From Rhizocola hellebori (GTDB taxonomy: Bacteria > Actinomycetota > Actinomycetes > Mycobacteriales > Micromonosporaceae): 64,000 nt of DNA. The notes beneath the pieces are model-generated. The model was not told where the DNA came from. It saw nothing but the letters and a program-made list of their open reading frames with translations, and did no database searches. The DNA lies in assembly GCF_016862955.1 (NCBI RefSeq), contig NZ_BONY01000040.1, positions 26,313-90,312 of the forward strand, given 5' to 3'. Position numbers and translations under genes: made by a program. Numbering within the stretch: position 1 is the stretch's first letter; the number at the start of each line of letters is the position of its first letter. Shown one piece after another: positions 1-10,072 of the stretch.

Positions 1-3000
1 AACCGGGGCTGGCGGTTGCAGATCGGCGGGGGTGAGCGCGCGCCCGTGGCCGAGCACGCGGGCGGCGGCGGCAAGCAACTCGCAGGCGACCGCAAATGAC
101 ACCGGCGCGGTGCCGGGGTCGTCGTAGTCGACCGTTGCCGGGCCGGTGCCGTCGGCCGCGCGGGCCACCCGCTGGTCCAGTTCGGTCTGAGCGCCGGTGG
201 CCTGTGCCTCCTGCACGATGGCGAGCAGGTCGACCGGGCGCAACCCCAGATCGGCCAGGCTTACCCGCGACGGTGCCGCCCCGGCTCGGGTGACCGTGCA
301 GGCCACCGAGTGCGGGTCGCCGAGCAGACGGCCAAGCCAGGCGTCGAGCTCAGGCGCGGCCGCCGCGCGCGGGGTGACCGGCACCACGGCCCACTCCGGT
401 GCCGGGCCGCCGAACAGGATCGCGATCCGTTGGTGCAGCACGGTTCCGCTGCGCGGCGTGGTGACCACCTCGGGCTCGGGCGGCCGCTTGCCCTGGGCGA
501 GACTGTCGAGGGTGGCCGCGGCCGCCGAAGGCGAGCCCTTGAGGATCTGGAACACCGACTCGGCGAGCAGAAGATCGCTCACGGCATCCACCATGTCGTC
601 CAGCGCGGCCAGCTCGGCCTCGACCGCGGCCCGCTGCGGCAGCGACATGGCCAAGGACGGCTCGCCCGCCCAAGGTATCCGCGCCTCCTGCCACGCGTGC
701 AGCAGCGCCAGACCGTCCACCACGTTGCGTGCGGCCACCTGGTCGGCGGGGGCGCCACTGTCGGCGGCCTTGTTCGCCACGGCCGGGTACAGGTTGCGGA
801 AGGCGTCGATGTAGCGATCCAGCTCGACGCCGGGGTGACCTTCGTGCAGGCCACGTTCGAAGGAATAGCCGAGCACGGCCCCCAGCGGCTGTGTCTCGCG
901 GACAGCGTCGAGGATCGCCAGCGCCGAGCGGACCCGGGCCGAGGAAAGGTCCACCGCATAGGGGCGGCGGGCCTCGCTGGTGCGGGCGACGTAGCCGCTG
1001 CGCAGCACGGCGGCCGCGGCGGCGTGCAGCATCGACGGCGCCTGCACGTAGCCGTCGGAGTCTGTCCGTGCCGCGACCGTCGACCCGTCGGGTGCGGTGA
1101 CGTCGACGGTCGGGCCCGGCCGGTCGGGCCGCCAGTCCACCACCCATCCGTAGCAGCCCAGGTATGCGCCGGTCGCGGGATCTGCCGTGTCCGCAAGCGG
1201 TGTGCGCAGCGCGGCCAGGCGTCGGGTCGCGAGCCCGGTGACCCAGGCGTCGACGCGGTGCGAGCAGATGTCCAGCGTCTCGGTGAACAGGCGGTCGAGT
1301 TCGGCGCTCGGCAGGCCGACCAGATTGCCCACCGCCGCGCGGTAGTCGTCGAGCGGTTGCAGCCCGCTGCCGCGCGGCACAGATGGGTCGGCCAGATACT
1401 CGCCCAGCGGCCGGTTTTCCGTCACGTCGCTCAGGTTCAGGTCGAACCGTTCCCACGCTGTGCGCACTGTCGGCAGCTGCGCCGCGCCTGCCGGTGGGGG
1501 AAGGATGCCGACCAGTTCCGCCTCACGCGACTCGAACGGCAGCAGCTCACCGGCGTGCCCGAGCACCCGCCGCGCCGCGGCGTCGTATTCGGCCAGCAAA
1601 GCCTGACGCAGCATCAGGTACAGCAGCGCGGTGACCGGTTGCGGCGGCGCGTTCTGGTCGCGCAACATGGCCGGGGTCGCCGCCACGAGCCAGGCGACGT
1701 AATCGAAGTCGAGCGCTTGCGTCTGCGACAGCGGTGGCGGCGCCACGAGCGGGCCGCCGAAGTCGTGCGACTCGGCCAGGAAACTCAGGTAAAGCGCGCG
1801 CGGGTTGCGGCCGGTCTGGCCGAGGTCGGCGAGGATCTGCTGGCCGATGCTGTGCTGGGCGCGCTGCAGACCGTCGAGGTCCGCGCCGACGTAGCTGAGC
1901 AGATTCCACGTGGTGTCATAGCCGAAGCTGCGCCGGATACGGGCCGACCGGGCGCTGGCGTCCATGCCCAGCACCGCGATGAGGTCGGCGTCCGGGTCGC
2001 TGGTGCGCCCGACCCGGGGTGCGGCGAAGATGTTGTTCGCCGCGACCGAGGCCATCCGCGACAACAGCTCGGGCAGACCGGCCGGCACGTTCTCGGCGGG
2101 CCGCGCCACCCAGGCCGAATAGGCGCCCACCGGCAGCACCCCGTAGGGCACCGCACCGACGCGCAGCGCCGCGAGCGGGCCACGCGGGCGGACCCAGTCG
2201 GTGGCGAACCGGCGGATCGCCGCCGACGTTTCGGCGCTGAGGTCCGGGGTGAGCATCTGTTCGAGGTAGTAGCCGACGGTGGCCGGCCAGAGCGCGGCAA
2301 GCATTGCGGCGGCGGCGGTCTGCTCGTCGCGACCCGCGCCGGAGACGTGGTCGACCACCGTGGGGGACAGGCCCAGCGCGGCGGCCAGGCGGGCGCCGTC
2401 GGTGGCCGGCTTGGCGAGCCCCTCGCCACGGGCGATGGGGAAGCTGACCGCGCCGGCCGGGTCGGCGACGGGATAGGCGCTGGGCTCCTCGGTGGTGTTG
2501 TTGGTCGGCGTGCCCTGCGCGACGAAGGCCAGCCCCCGGCTGTACCGGTGCGCGGTCAGCAGATCGGCGAGCTGTGCGGCCTGGTCGGTTGCGGTCTCGG
2601 CGGCGCGGACTCCGTACACAAGAATGGTGGTGAATCCATCTTCGGCGTCGATCGCGTCGATGGGCATGCGCACCGCCATGCCGGCCGCTACCGCCTCGTC
2701 GAAGTCGTAGGCCCAGCGCAGTTCCGGTGGGATGGCCAGGCCGTCACCGGAGATGTCAACGCTTTCGTCGTCGTCGGTGTCGCCGGACAGGCGGGGGGTG
2801 AGGGCGAGACCTTCGCGCACCGGCTCGCTGACGGCCTGGCGGACCTTCTGCGATCCTCGGTAGGCCACCACCACCCAGCGTTCGGGCAACCCGCGGGCTT
2901 CGGGTGCGCGGTGCCAGTGGTCAGGGCGGGTGGCCATTTCGGTGAAGACCGGGTCACCGTCTGCATTGGACGGTGTGCTGGCATCGACGATCCAGGCTGC

Positions 3001-3471
3001 CCGCTCCGGCGTCGCCGCGGTGAGCAGGCTCGCCCAAGCGTTGCGCTCGCTGCCTTCCCGGCGCGCCCGCCGCCAATATTGCTGCCCGGCGGTGACTTCG
3101 GCGGCGGTCAGCAGCGGTTCGTGCGAGTCGGCCAGGATCGCGTCCGGGTAGACGCGCACCAGCAGCGTGCCCACCGCGTCCGGCTGGCCGGCGACCGGTC
3201 CCGAAACGAACCGCGTCTGCACCGCCACCGGCATCAGCACCACCGGAAAACGGGCGTCCAATCCGTCGATCGCGTCACCCGGTGTGGCCGCTGCAGCTGC
3301 CGACAGCCGGTCGCGCGCGGCCGCCTCATCGCGTCGAGCTCGTTGCAGAGCATGCATTTCCGACTGGTACGCAGGATCGGCGCGATCCAATCCCGCGAGA
3401 CGTCCAGCGGCACGCCCAATGGCGTCATGCGCTGCCGCCCGCGCAGCACGCAGCTCGCCAGGGGTGGTCAC
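1..3471 (-). CDS. Giant protein of unknown function, 3' end cut by window edge
   Basis: An open frame of 1157 codons without a stop runs from a GTG at 3471 to the left edge, so the C-terminus is missing. The GTG overlaps the stop of the upstream gene as GTGA, with GGAGG just before it, which decides the start. The N-terminus is a charged Arg/Ala-rich helix (about residues 1-45), followed by a mixed alpha/beta region with no signal peptide or membrane segment visible. A phrase QGTPTNNTTEE lies near residue 320. I do not recognise a catalytic motif. It is the last visible gene of a coupled run with a DUF6603-like protein and an M64-type peptidase, so a shared structure or pathway is likely (inference). 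A long plus-strand frame opposite it is a shadow. Confidence 0.8.
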   Translation of the reverse strand, partial: MTTPGELRAARAAAHDAIGRAAGRLAGLDRADPAYQSEMHALQRARRDEAAARDRLSAAAAATPGDAIDGLDARFPVVLMPVAVQTRFVSGPVAGQPDAVGTLLVRVYPDAILADSHEPLLTAAEVTAGQQYWRRARREGSERNAWASLLTAATPERAAWIVDASTPSNADGDPVFTEMATRPDHWHRAPEARGLPERWVVVAYRGSQKVRQAVSEPVREGLALTPRLSGDTDDDESVDISGDGLAIPPELRWAYDFDEAVAAGMAVRMPIDAIDAEDGFTTILVYGVRAAETATDQAAQLADLLTAHRYSRGLAFVAQGTPTNNTTEEPSAYPVADPAGAVSFPIARGEGLAKPATDGARLAAALGLSPTVVDHVSGAGRDEQTAAAAMLAALWPATVGYYLEQMLTPDLSAETSAAIRRFATDWVRPRGPLAALRVGAVPYGVLPVGAYSAWVARPAENVPAGLPELLSRMASVAANNIFAAPRVGRTSDPDADLIAVLGMDASARSARIRRSFGYDTTWNLLSYVGADLDGLQRAQHSIGQQILADLGQTGRNPRALYLSFLAESHDFGGPLVAPPPLSQTQALDFDYVAWLVAATPAMLRDQNAPPQPVTALLYLMLRQALLAEYDAAARRVLGHAGELLPFESREAELVGILPPPAGAAQLPTVRTAWERFDLNLSDVTENRPLGEYLADPSVPRGSGLQPLDDYRAAVGNLVGLPSAELDRLFTETLDICSHRVDAWVTGLATRRLAALRTPLADTADPATGAYLGCYGWVVDWRPDRPGPTVDVTAPDGSTVAARTDSDGYVQAPSMLHAAAAAVLRSGYVARTSEARRPYAVDLSSARVRSALAILDAVRETQPLGAVLGYSFERGLHEGHPGVELDRYIDAFRNLYPAVANKAADSGAPADQVAARNVVDGLALLHAWQEARIPWAGEPSLAMSLPQRAAVEAELAALDDMVDAVSDLLLAESVFQILKGSPSAAAATLDSLAQGKRPPEPEVVTTPRSGTVLHQRIAILFGGPAPEWAVVPVTPRAAAAPELDAWLGRLLGDPHSVACTVTRAGAAPSRVSLADLGLRPVDLLAIVQEAQATGAQTELDQRVARAADGTGPATVDYDDPGTAPVSFAVACELLAAAARVLGHGRALTPADLQPPAPV

Positions 3472-6400
3472 GGCTCCTCCACAATCAGATCAGCGCCGTG
3501 AATGGCGACACGGAACGGCCGGCGCAACATGATCCACGCCTGGTCGGATCCGTTGGCGCCCCAGGTGATCGGCGGATCGGCGGACCCGGGCACGATCCCG
3601 GCGGCGTCCGGCAACGCGGCGGTCACGTCGACGTATCGCAGTGCTGCCAAGGCGTCGGCGTCCTCGGCAAGCTGCGCCCACGACACGTCGGCCCACGCGG
3701 TGGCCCGAGCGCCATAGGCACCGTCGTCTGCGTCGAGCCCGAACCGTGGGGCCGTCGGATGTTCGGCGAGCACGAAGAACCAGCCGAGCTGGGTGCCGTC
3801 GCCGCGCGCCATGGTGGTGGTCAGGTCGAAACCGAAGAATGCGATGTCGGGTTCGAGCCGCCCGGTGAACACGGGATATCTGGTGTCGGTGCCTAGCGTG
3901 CGCCGCCCGTCCGTGCCTTGCACCGCCGCCACCGCGCTGACGATCGTGTCCGGGAAACGCGATAGCAGCTCGCCCTTCACCAGCAACACCAACTCGCCTT
4001 CGGCCGGCGGCGGTACCCGGCCGGTGTTCGCGCCAAGCCTCTGCCACAACGGGATCGGGGTGATGTCCACCAGCGACTCGGGATCGGCGGCGATCCCCGC
4101 CGGGGTCAGCGCGCCGCTGGTGTCCCAGAACTGGCGGAAATAGGTGCCGCGCTGGTCGGTCGGGTATTCGTGGAACAGCAGTTCGCGTCCCATCTCGTGG
4201 CTAAGGCCAAGCAGGTAAGCCTCGATGAACCGCTGATTGGGGCACACCACGGTGACGGTGTCGGCCGGTATCCCACCCGCACCTGGCAGCAGCCAGTCGT
4301 GGCCCAGCTCGCGCAGCGGCGCGTACATCGGGGCGTCGAACTCGGGCGCCGCCATCACCTGTTCCAGCGGATCGCTTGCGGCCCAAGTGATCCAGGGCGC
4401 AAGCTGCAGCCGCCCGCGGATGCTGTCGGTGATGGTGCGCTCCGGGTGCAGCTGTTCGGTCAGGGTGGCCGCGACACTGGTCAGGTTCACCGGGCTGAGC
4501 ACCGGCCCGGGGGCAGCCGCCGTGCCCGCCACCGCCGCCAACTCGATCGCCGCCTGCCCGAACAGCGCCCCCGTATGCAAAACGACCTGGCTGTCGGTGC
4601 TCACCGGCACAGGTGTCACACTCCCGCCAGGCACCCCCAGCACATGCCCGGCCACACCCGGCACCCACCCCACCGCCGGCACCGGATCAGTCCCCACCGG
4701 AGGCAACCAAGGCCCACCCGCCGGCCGAGCCGGCCGCACCGCCCCATGCCCCCCGCCGACCGGACCTCCCGGCAGCGCGCCACCGCCAGCCGGGCCGCCG
4801 TGCGGCTGGCCGTCGCCGGGCGGTGGGGCCGACCGCAACAGCATGCCGGGTAAGGCAAATCCGCCCGGAGGCGGCGCGAAAGTCGTCAGCGACGGGGCGC
4901 GGAAGGGCAATGCGGTGACCACCATGCCATCCGGGCGCAGCGGCACCGGCCGGGTCCGCAACTCACCATTGTTGAGCCGCGCCAGCAATCCCGCTGGGGC
5001 CGTTGCCGACGGCTCGCCCGCCCGGGGCGGCCTCAGGGCACCGGGCACAGCCGCGACCCCGATAAATCGCCCCAGCCGCCCAACGGGCACCCGCCCGACC
5101 GCGGGCCCGCCGCCTCCTGCCATCGGCGTGCCGGTGGCGATTGCGGCGGCGCGGCCGCCTGGTCTGATGGGGGCGGCTACGCGGGCGGCGCGGCGGGCGG
5201 CTGTGGCGACCGTGCGCTGGGCGCGGCGGATGCGGCCGTCCATTGCGCCGTCAGGGATCGGGCTCAGCCCGAGCCGCCGGGCGGTCGTCAAAGGGGCTGC
5301 CGCCGCGACGCCGGGCGACGCGGGCAGCAAGATTTGTGAGTGCACCGGGGCGGTGACCGTGAGCAGAGTTTCGGTGCCGAGGGCGGTGAGGTGGTTGTCG
5401 TAGAGTTTGCGCGCCGCCTCACGGGCCAGCTGTGCCCGGCGCAGCGTCTCGTTCGCCGCTATCACGCCGTCGACCTGCCGCCACGCCTCGGCCATCAGCT
5501 CCTGGTCGTGGCGGCGGACGACCTCCGCGCCCAGCCCGGCGATGGTCCGCAGGCGCGGGTCGGCGTTGAGTTCATGGAACCAGGCCGGTGTCGCCGCCGG
5601 GGCCGGGTCGAGCCGGTCGGCCGCCGCCTGCCAGCGGCCCCAAAGCGGCGGCGCGACAATCGGATCGGCGCCGGCGCTGATCGCGTCGGCCGGCTGGTTG
5701 AGCATCGCGGCCAGAGCCGGGACGAAAGCCTCGCGTTCGGTGTCGGCCCATGCCCCAACAGTGGCGGTCGGCGAGACCAGCGCACCGGTCAGCACCAGCG
5801 GTGTGCTCGCCGCCGGTGGCAGCGCGGGGTCGGGCGTGCTGACATCCAGCGGGGTCAGGCCGATGCGTGGTCCGGCCGGGCGGGCGGTGAGCCGACGGGC
5901 GAGTTGTTCGAAGTCGGCCTGCACGCCGGTCTGGAACGACCACCGGTAGTAGACGGGAAGCCGGATGCCGAGGTCGTCCGGGGCCCACGCCGCCGCGAGA
6001 CCGTCCACTGTGTCCGCTATAGGTTCGCGCAGCCCGGCCAGCCTTCCCCGCTCGAAGGCCGGGACAAGCATTGCCGTGTAAGCAGTTTTTGGCAGCAGAT
6101 GCCGCCCCGCGAGCAGCCGCGAGCGCTGCCGGTGCGCCGCGACCGAGGCCAGGGTCTCGCCTGCCGCCGGGGAGAACCCGTCGATGTGGGCGTGGGCCCA
6201 CGCCCACGACTGGTCGAGCCGCGGCAGCGCATCGGCTGAAGCGATCGTCACGGCGGGCAGCCGCCCGTCGGCGCCGGCGTGTTCCTCGGCGGTGATCTCG
6301 TCGGCGGTTACCACCGCGAGGACGAGCCACGGCCGCAGCCGCCCCGCGGAATCGGCGACGGCAGGGGTGTAGCGCCAAGGCAGATCGGGGTCGGCGAACT

Positions 6401-6677
6401 CCACCAGCGGCAGCTCGTTGGGTTCGGCGTCAACCTCGCCCGGCCGCGGTGCCACCCGCAGGATCGCCCGTGGGTCAAGGGCGGCGATCTCGCCCGGCCC
6501 GGAAAGGGTAAGGGTCACCGGAACAGGGCGCGGGTCGCCGCCCGCGTCCACGGTGACGCTCACCGTGACCGCGGCGCGCGGCGCGGCGGCCGGATCGCCG
6601 TCCACGCGGGCGATGCTGCCGGCCAATCCGGCGCGAACCCAAGGCAGGAAGCCGTAGCCGGCGGCGGGCTGGGTCAT
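3468..6677 (-). CDS. Giant 1069-aa protein of unknown function
   Basis: ATG at 6677 overlaps the upstream stop (ATGA) and its own stop overlaps the next start (GTGA), so it is translated as part of one coupled message. No signal peptide or transmembrane helix is visible. The N-terminal 110 residues are beta-rich. Residues about 110-450 are alpha/beta with many Trp and Arg. A Pro/Gly-rich linker lies at about 625-665. A C-terminal alpha/beta half carries FHEYPTDQRGTYFRQFW near 810. I recognise no enzyme family. Its size, solubility and fixed position between a DUF6603-like protein and another giant protein suggest a structural component of a larger assembly, which is inference only. Confidence 0.85.
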   Translation of the reverse strand: MTQPAAGYGFLPWVRAGLAGSIARVDGDPAAAPRAAVTVSVTVDAGGDPRPVPVTLTLSGPGEIAALDPRAILRVAPRPGEVDAEPNELPLVEFADPDLPWRYTPAVADSAGRLRPWLVLAVVTADEITAEEHAGADGRLPAVTIASADALPRLDQSWAWAHAHIDGFSPAAGETLASVAAHRQRSRLLAGRHLLPKTAYTAMLVPAFERGRLAGLREPIADTVDGLAAAWAPDDLGIRLPVYYRWSFQTGVQADFEQLARRLTARPAGPRIGLTPLDVSTPDPALPPAASTPLVLTGALVSPTATVGAWADTEREAFVPALAAMLNQPADAISAGADPIVAPPLWGRWQAAADRLDPAPAATPAWFHELNADPRLRTIAGLGAEVVRRHDQELMAEAWRQVDGVIAANETLRRAQLAREAARKLYDNHLTALGTETLLTVTAPVHSQILLPASPGVAAAAPLTTARRLGLSPIPDGAMDGRIRRAQRTVATAARRAARVAAPIRPGGRAAAIATGTPMAGGGGPAVGRVPVGRLGRFIGVAAVPGALRPPRAGEPSATAPAGLLARLNNGELRTRPVPLRPDGMVVTALPFRAPSLTTFAPPPGGFALPGMLLRSAPPPGDGQPHGGPAGGGALPGGPVGGGHGAVRPARPAGGPWLPPVGTDPVPAVGWVPGVAGHVLGVPGGSVTPVPVSTDSQVVLHTGALFGQAAIELAAVAGTAAAPGPVLSPVNLTSVAATLTEQLHPERTITDSIRGRLQLAPWITWAASDPLEQVMAAPEFDAPMYAPLRELGHDWLLPGAGGIPADTVTVVCPNQRFIEAYLLGLSHEMGRELLFHEYPTDQRGTYFRQFWDTSGALTPAGIAADPESLVDITPIPLWQRLGANTGRVPPPAEGELVLLVKGELLSRFPDTIVSAVAAVQGTDGRRTLGTDTRYPVFTGRLEPDIAFFGFDLTTTMARGDGTQLGWFFVLAEHPTAPRFGLDADDGAYGARATAWADVSWAQLAEDADALAALRYVDVTAALPDAAGIVPGSADPPITWGANGSDQAWIMLRRPFRVAIHGADLIVEEP

Positions 6678-9600
6678 CCGGAGGTCTCCGTCTCATAGGT
6701 CGGCACGACCTGCAGTCCGGCCGTGCCGCTGCCGCGCAGGGCGGCCAGGGCCGCGCCCCGCGTCATGGCGGTGGCGATGTCCGGGCGCGCGCCGAGAGTG
6801 TCGGTGGTGGCCACCGTGTAGGTCTCCGGGGCGAGCTTGACGCCACCGGTCCGGCCGTCGCGGCGGGCGAAGCGGGCCTGCGTCGCCGACGAAGCCCGCA
6901 CGGCGGCCAGCTGGATGCCACGGTCGATCGTCACCGGGGGCAGGGACCGTACCCGCCAAGAACTGTCGATGATCTTTGTTTGGTACTCGAGGCTGGCCAC
7001 CTTCGTCGCCGCCTCGGGCGCGACCGGGCCCGCGTCAACCCGCACTCCGGCTTGCATGAGCTCGAAGGAGTCTCGCGACAGCTGGTCGGTTTCGGAGAGC
7101 TTCTCGAAGTCGCCAGGCGTGAAGAAGTCGTTGACCGGCACGAAATCGGCCGGGCGGGTGCCGATCGCCACCGCGGTGACCGTGAAGCTCGCCGGGCCGC
7201 TGATTTCGTACTGGCCGAACAGTTCCAGGTTGCGCGCCAGCGGAAGCACCTTCTGCCGCAGCGTTGCCGCACTGCCCGGGTCGAGCAGCCGCCCGGCCGC
7301 ACCGGTGCCCACGAATGAGACACCGCGGCGCACCGCATCGACGGCCCAGTTGTCGGGCAGCGCCAGCGCCTGCGCCAGCAGCCCCCACGGATCGGTGGCC
7401 GCCAGCTCGGGCACCAGCCAGTCCAACCCGAACGTGGCGTCGAACGGCACCGAGATGTCGAAGAAAAGCAGCGACAGGCTGGCCTTTCCCCATACGTGGA
7501 ACGGGTTCGGCCCGGTCAGGGTGCCCTCCACGGTGACGCCGGCTATCCGGCGCGAGCCGCGGTTGAGGGTCACGCCGGCCGAGAAGTCGAACCGGAAACC
7601 GAAGGGGTGCAACACGATCAGCGTGTCGAAGCTGACCCAGCCGTGCACGTTGAAGCCGCCCCTGGCCGCATACAGCTCCGCCTTGGCCCCGAACTGGCGG
7701 GAGTTCGCGGTGACCGCGAGGTATCCCTCCAGCGTCACCCGCGGGTTGTCACCGGCGCCGAGCGCGACGGTGATCCGGCGCAGGGCCGGGAATCCCGGCG
7801 GCGGGGTGAAGTGGGGGTTGAAGCCACCGACGGCAAGGGCGAAGTCGGGATCGCTGCCATAGTTGAGCCGCATCGCGAGGTCGCCGCTGACGGCGAACCC
7901 GGCGACTTTCGAATCGTGCAGGGACGCGTCGACGGCGATCGTCTTCTTGGCTGGCTCGAAGATGCCGACGATGTCGACGTGCAGCTCCACGATCGGAGCC
8001 GACTCGTTGGGCAGCAGCGCGCGGGCGGTGCCGAGCAGGGCGACGGTCACCGGCGCCGGGACCTCGACCACGATCGCGAGCTCGAAGGTGATCAGCGTCG
8101 GGGTGCCCCAGCCGATGATGGCCGCCGGGCCGAACACATAGCGGCCCATGGCAATCGGGAAGATCGCGGTCAGCGCCGTGACGATGGTGTTGGCGTCGCG
8201 TACCGGGTCGGTGGGGAACAGGATTCGATCCACCCCGCCCTGCCGGATGCCGGCGAGCAGTGCCGTGGTGTCGAGCCTGCGGTTGAGAGCCGCGATGCCG
8301 CCGACCGCGTTGAGCGTGAAGCCGTAGCCGAGCTGGATGTGCGGAATGTCGGCGAATACCAGCAGCACGAACGAATACCCGGGTGAGGGCAGCGGCGCGC
8401 CGGCGGCGTCCTTGGTGTCCAGGACGCCGATCGCGCTGACGCCGATGTCGTACACCTCGAGCTGAAGGATGCCGACGTAGCGACCGGAAGCTTTGTCGTA
8501 GGAGATGAAACCGCCGCCACGCACCGGTCCGGCGTCGATGCCAAGGCCGAGCCCGGTGGGCCAGACCGGGGTGAGGTCGATCCCGGCCGGTCCCGCGTCG
8601 CCGTCGGCGAACGTCGCCGCGAGCTGGACGCCGACACGGTCGACCGCGTAGGACACCGGCCCGATGACGCCGGAGAAGGACAGCAGCGCCGCGATGCCAA
8701 GCTCCGGCGTGCCCGGCCCGGAGGTGAGCTTGACGGCGAGGTCGACCCGGTCGAAGCGCAACACCCCGAGGTCCAGGTGCGGGTAGATGGACACGGTGAA
8801 GCCCGCGCCGGCGATGAAGTCCAGCCCGGTTCGGCTCGACCAGGTGACGCCGAGCTGCAAGGGCACCCGCATCTCCTGCCCGCCGAGCGCGGAGCCCAGG
8901 AAGCCGTCGAGGTCGGCGGTGCTGAGCACGAAGGTGAGCCCGTCTACGACCGCGCCCGCGGTCACCTCGACCTCGCCCGCCTTTTCGATGACACCGAGCC
9001 TGATTTCGCCCGCGGCCAGTTCCAGCCGGGTCTTGCCAGGCTGGCCGAACAGCAGCGTCGGAGCGTCGGCCTGGTAGCGAAGCGACAGGCCCAGGCCCGC
9101 CGAGGGCAGCGGCTGACCGGACGCGAACGGGTACCGGGCAAAGGTTTCCCCCGGCCGGATCACCACGCCGAGCTGGTTGGCGAGGTCTGTGCCGGCGCGC
9201 AGGGCGAACTTCCAGCCGTCGCCGAGATCGACGGTCTCGGCGAGCCCGTTCGGGGCCATGATCTGCAGGATCATGCCGGGCGGCGCGTCGCCCTCGGCCG
9301 GCAGCCCGGCCAGCATGAACCCGACCTGTTCATAGCGCCCGTTTATCGGCAGGTCGAACAACGGAAGCGTGATGGCGTAACGGACCGGACCGGCCGGCGG
9401 CGCCAGCGCACCGGTCTGCAACGCGGTGGACAGCTGCTCGCCGATCAGGTCCAGCGACACCGGCACGCCGATGCCGTGCAGCAGCGGCATGAGCGCGGTG
9501 GCCAGCCGCCCGAAGGCGAAATCTGTTGTCCCCCAGCCATACAGGCGCTCGGGGATGAGCGACGGGTCGGACAGGATTGCCGGTATCTGATCCCAGTCGA

Positions 9601-10072
9601 AGCGCAAGCGGGTGTGGTCGGGGCGGCCGTTGGCCGACGGCACGTACTCGTAGGCGATGACGCCCAGCGCGTGCAGAGTCCCGTACATCCGGGGCGCCCA
9701 CAGGCGAAGGTCCTCGGCGAGGACGAACTCGAACAGGCGGCGGCCGATCTCGCCCAGGAACGCCTGCGCGTCAACACCTTGGGGCGCCTCGGTGAGCCCG
9801 GCGACCGCGCGGTAGACGTCGCCGACCTTGCCGATCACGGCGAGCAGGTCGCTCGCCTGCGGCTGCGCGGGCATCGCCGAGATGGCGTCGGCGGCTGCCG
9901 CGACCTTGTCGGCGACCGCCGAATACTGTGGCGGCAGACCGTCGACCTCCCAGCCGAGCTGGAACATCAGCTGTTTGAACGACTCGGAGTCGGAGAAGGC
10001 ATTCGCCAGCGGTTGCACCGCCCGTACCAGATGGACGGCCAGCGCGTGCAAAGTGCCCTGCGTCTGGCTCAT
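6674..10072 (-). CDS. DUF6603-like giant protein, 1132 aa
   Basis: The start is the ATG at 10072, which overlaps the peptidase stop as ATGA; a longer reading from 10087 is less likely. The stop overlaps the next gene as ATGA. Residues about 580-885 carry the pattern I associate with DUF6603: GYGFTLNAVGGIAALNR, then FPTDPVRDA, then FGPAAIIGWGTP, then long alternating beta strands. The N-terminal 300 residues are helical. The C-terminal 200 residues are mixed. There is no signal peptide or membrane helix. DUF6603 proteins have no known function that I can cite. The family call rests on remembered pattern, so it needs a profile search. Confidence 0.82.
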   Translation of the reverse strand: MSQTQGTLHALAVHLVRAVQPLANAFSDSESFKQLMFQLGWEVDGLPPQYSAVADKVAAAADAISAMPAQPQASDLLAVIGKVGDVYRAVAGLTEAPQGVDAQAFLGEIGRRLFEFVLAEDLRLWAPRMYGTLHALGVIAYEYVPSANGRPDHTRLRFDWDQIPAILSDPSLIPERLYGWGTTDFAFGRLATALMPLLHGIGVPVSLDLIGEQLSTALQTGALAPPAGPVRYAITLPLFDLPINGRYEQVGFMLAGLPAEGDAPPGMILQIMAPNGLAETVDLGDGWKFALRAGTDLANQLGVVIRPGETFARYPFASGQPLPSAGLGLSLRYQADAPTLLFGQPGKTRLELAAGEIRLGVIEKAGEVEVTAGAVVDGLTFVLSTADLDGFLGSALGGQEMRVPLQLGVTWSSRTGLDFIAGAGFTVSIYPHLDLGVLRFDRVDLAVKLTSGPGTPELGIAALLSFSGVIGPVSYAVDRVGVQLAATFADGDAGPAGIDLTPVWPTGLGLGIDAGPVRGGGFISYDKASGRYVGILQLEVYDIGVSAIGVLDTKDAAGAPLPSPGYSFVLLVFADIPHIQLGYGFTLNAVGGIAALNRRLDTTALLAGIRQGGVDRILFPTDPVRDANTIVTALTAIFPIAMGRYVFGPAAIIGWGTPTLITFELAIVVEVPAPVTVALLGTARALLPNESAPIVELHVDIVGIFEPAKKTIAVDASLHDSKVAGFAVSGDLAMRLNYGSDPDFALAVGGFNPHFTPPPGFPALRRITVALGAGDNPRVTLEGYLAVTANSRQFGAKAELYAARGGFNVHGWVSFDTLIVLHPFGFRFDFSAGVTLNRGSRRIAGVTVEGTLTGPNPFHVWGKASLSLLFFDISVPFDATFGLDWLVPELAATDPWGLLAQALALPDNWAVDAVRRGVSFVGTGAAGRLLDPGSAATLRQKVLPLARNLELFGQYEISGPASFTVTAVAIGTRPADFVPVNDFFTPGDFEKLSETDQLSRDSFELMQAGVRVDAGPVAPEAATKVASLEYQTKIIDSSWRVRSLPPVTIDRGIQLAAVRASSATQARFARRDGRTGGVKLAPETYTVATTDTLGARPDIATAMTRGAALAALRGSGTAGLQVVPTYETETSG

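Noticed and set aside
310..3501. Plus-strand open frame of 1063 codons
   Set aside because: It is antisense to the minus-strand giant gene, which has a ribosome-binding site and GTGA coupling. Its Arg/Gly/His-rich composition is typical of a GC-rich shadow frame.
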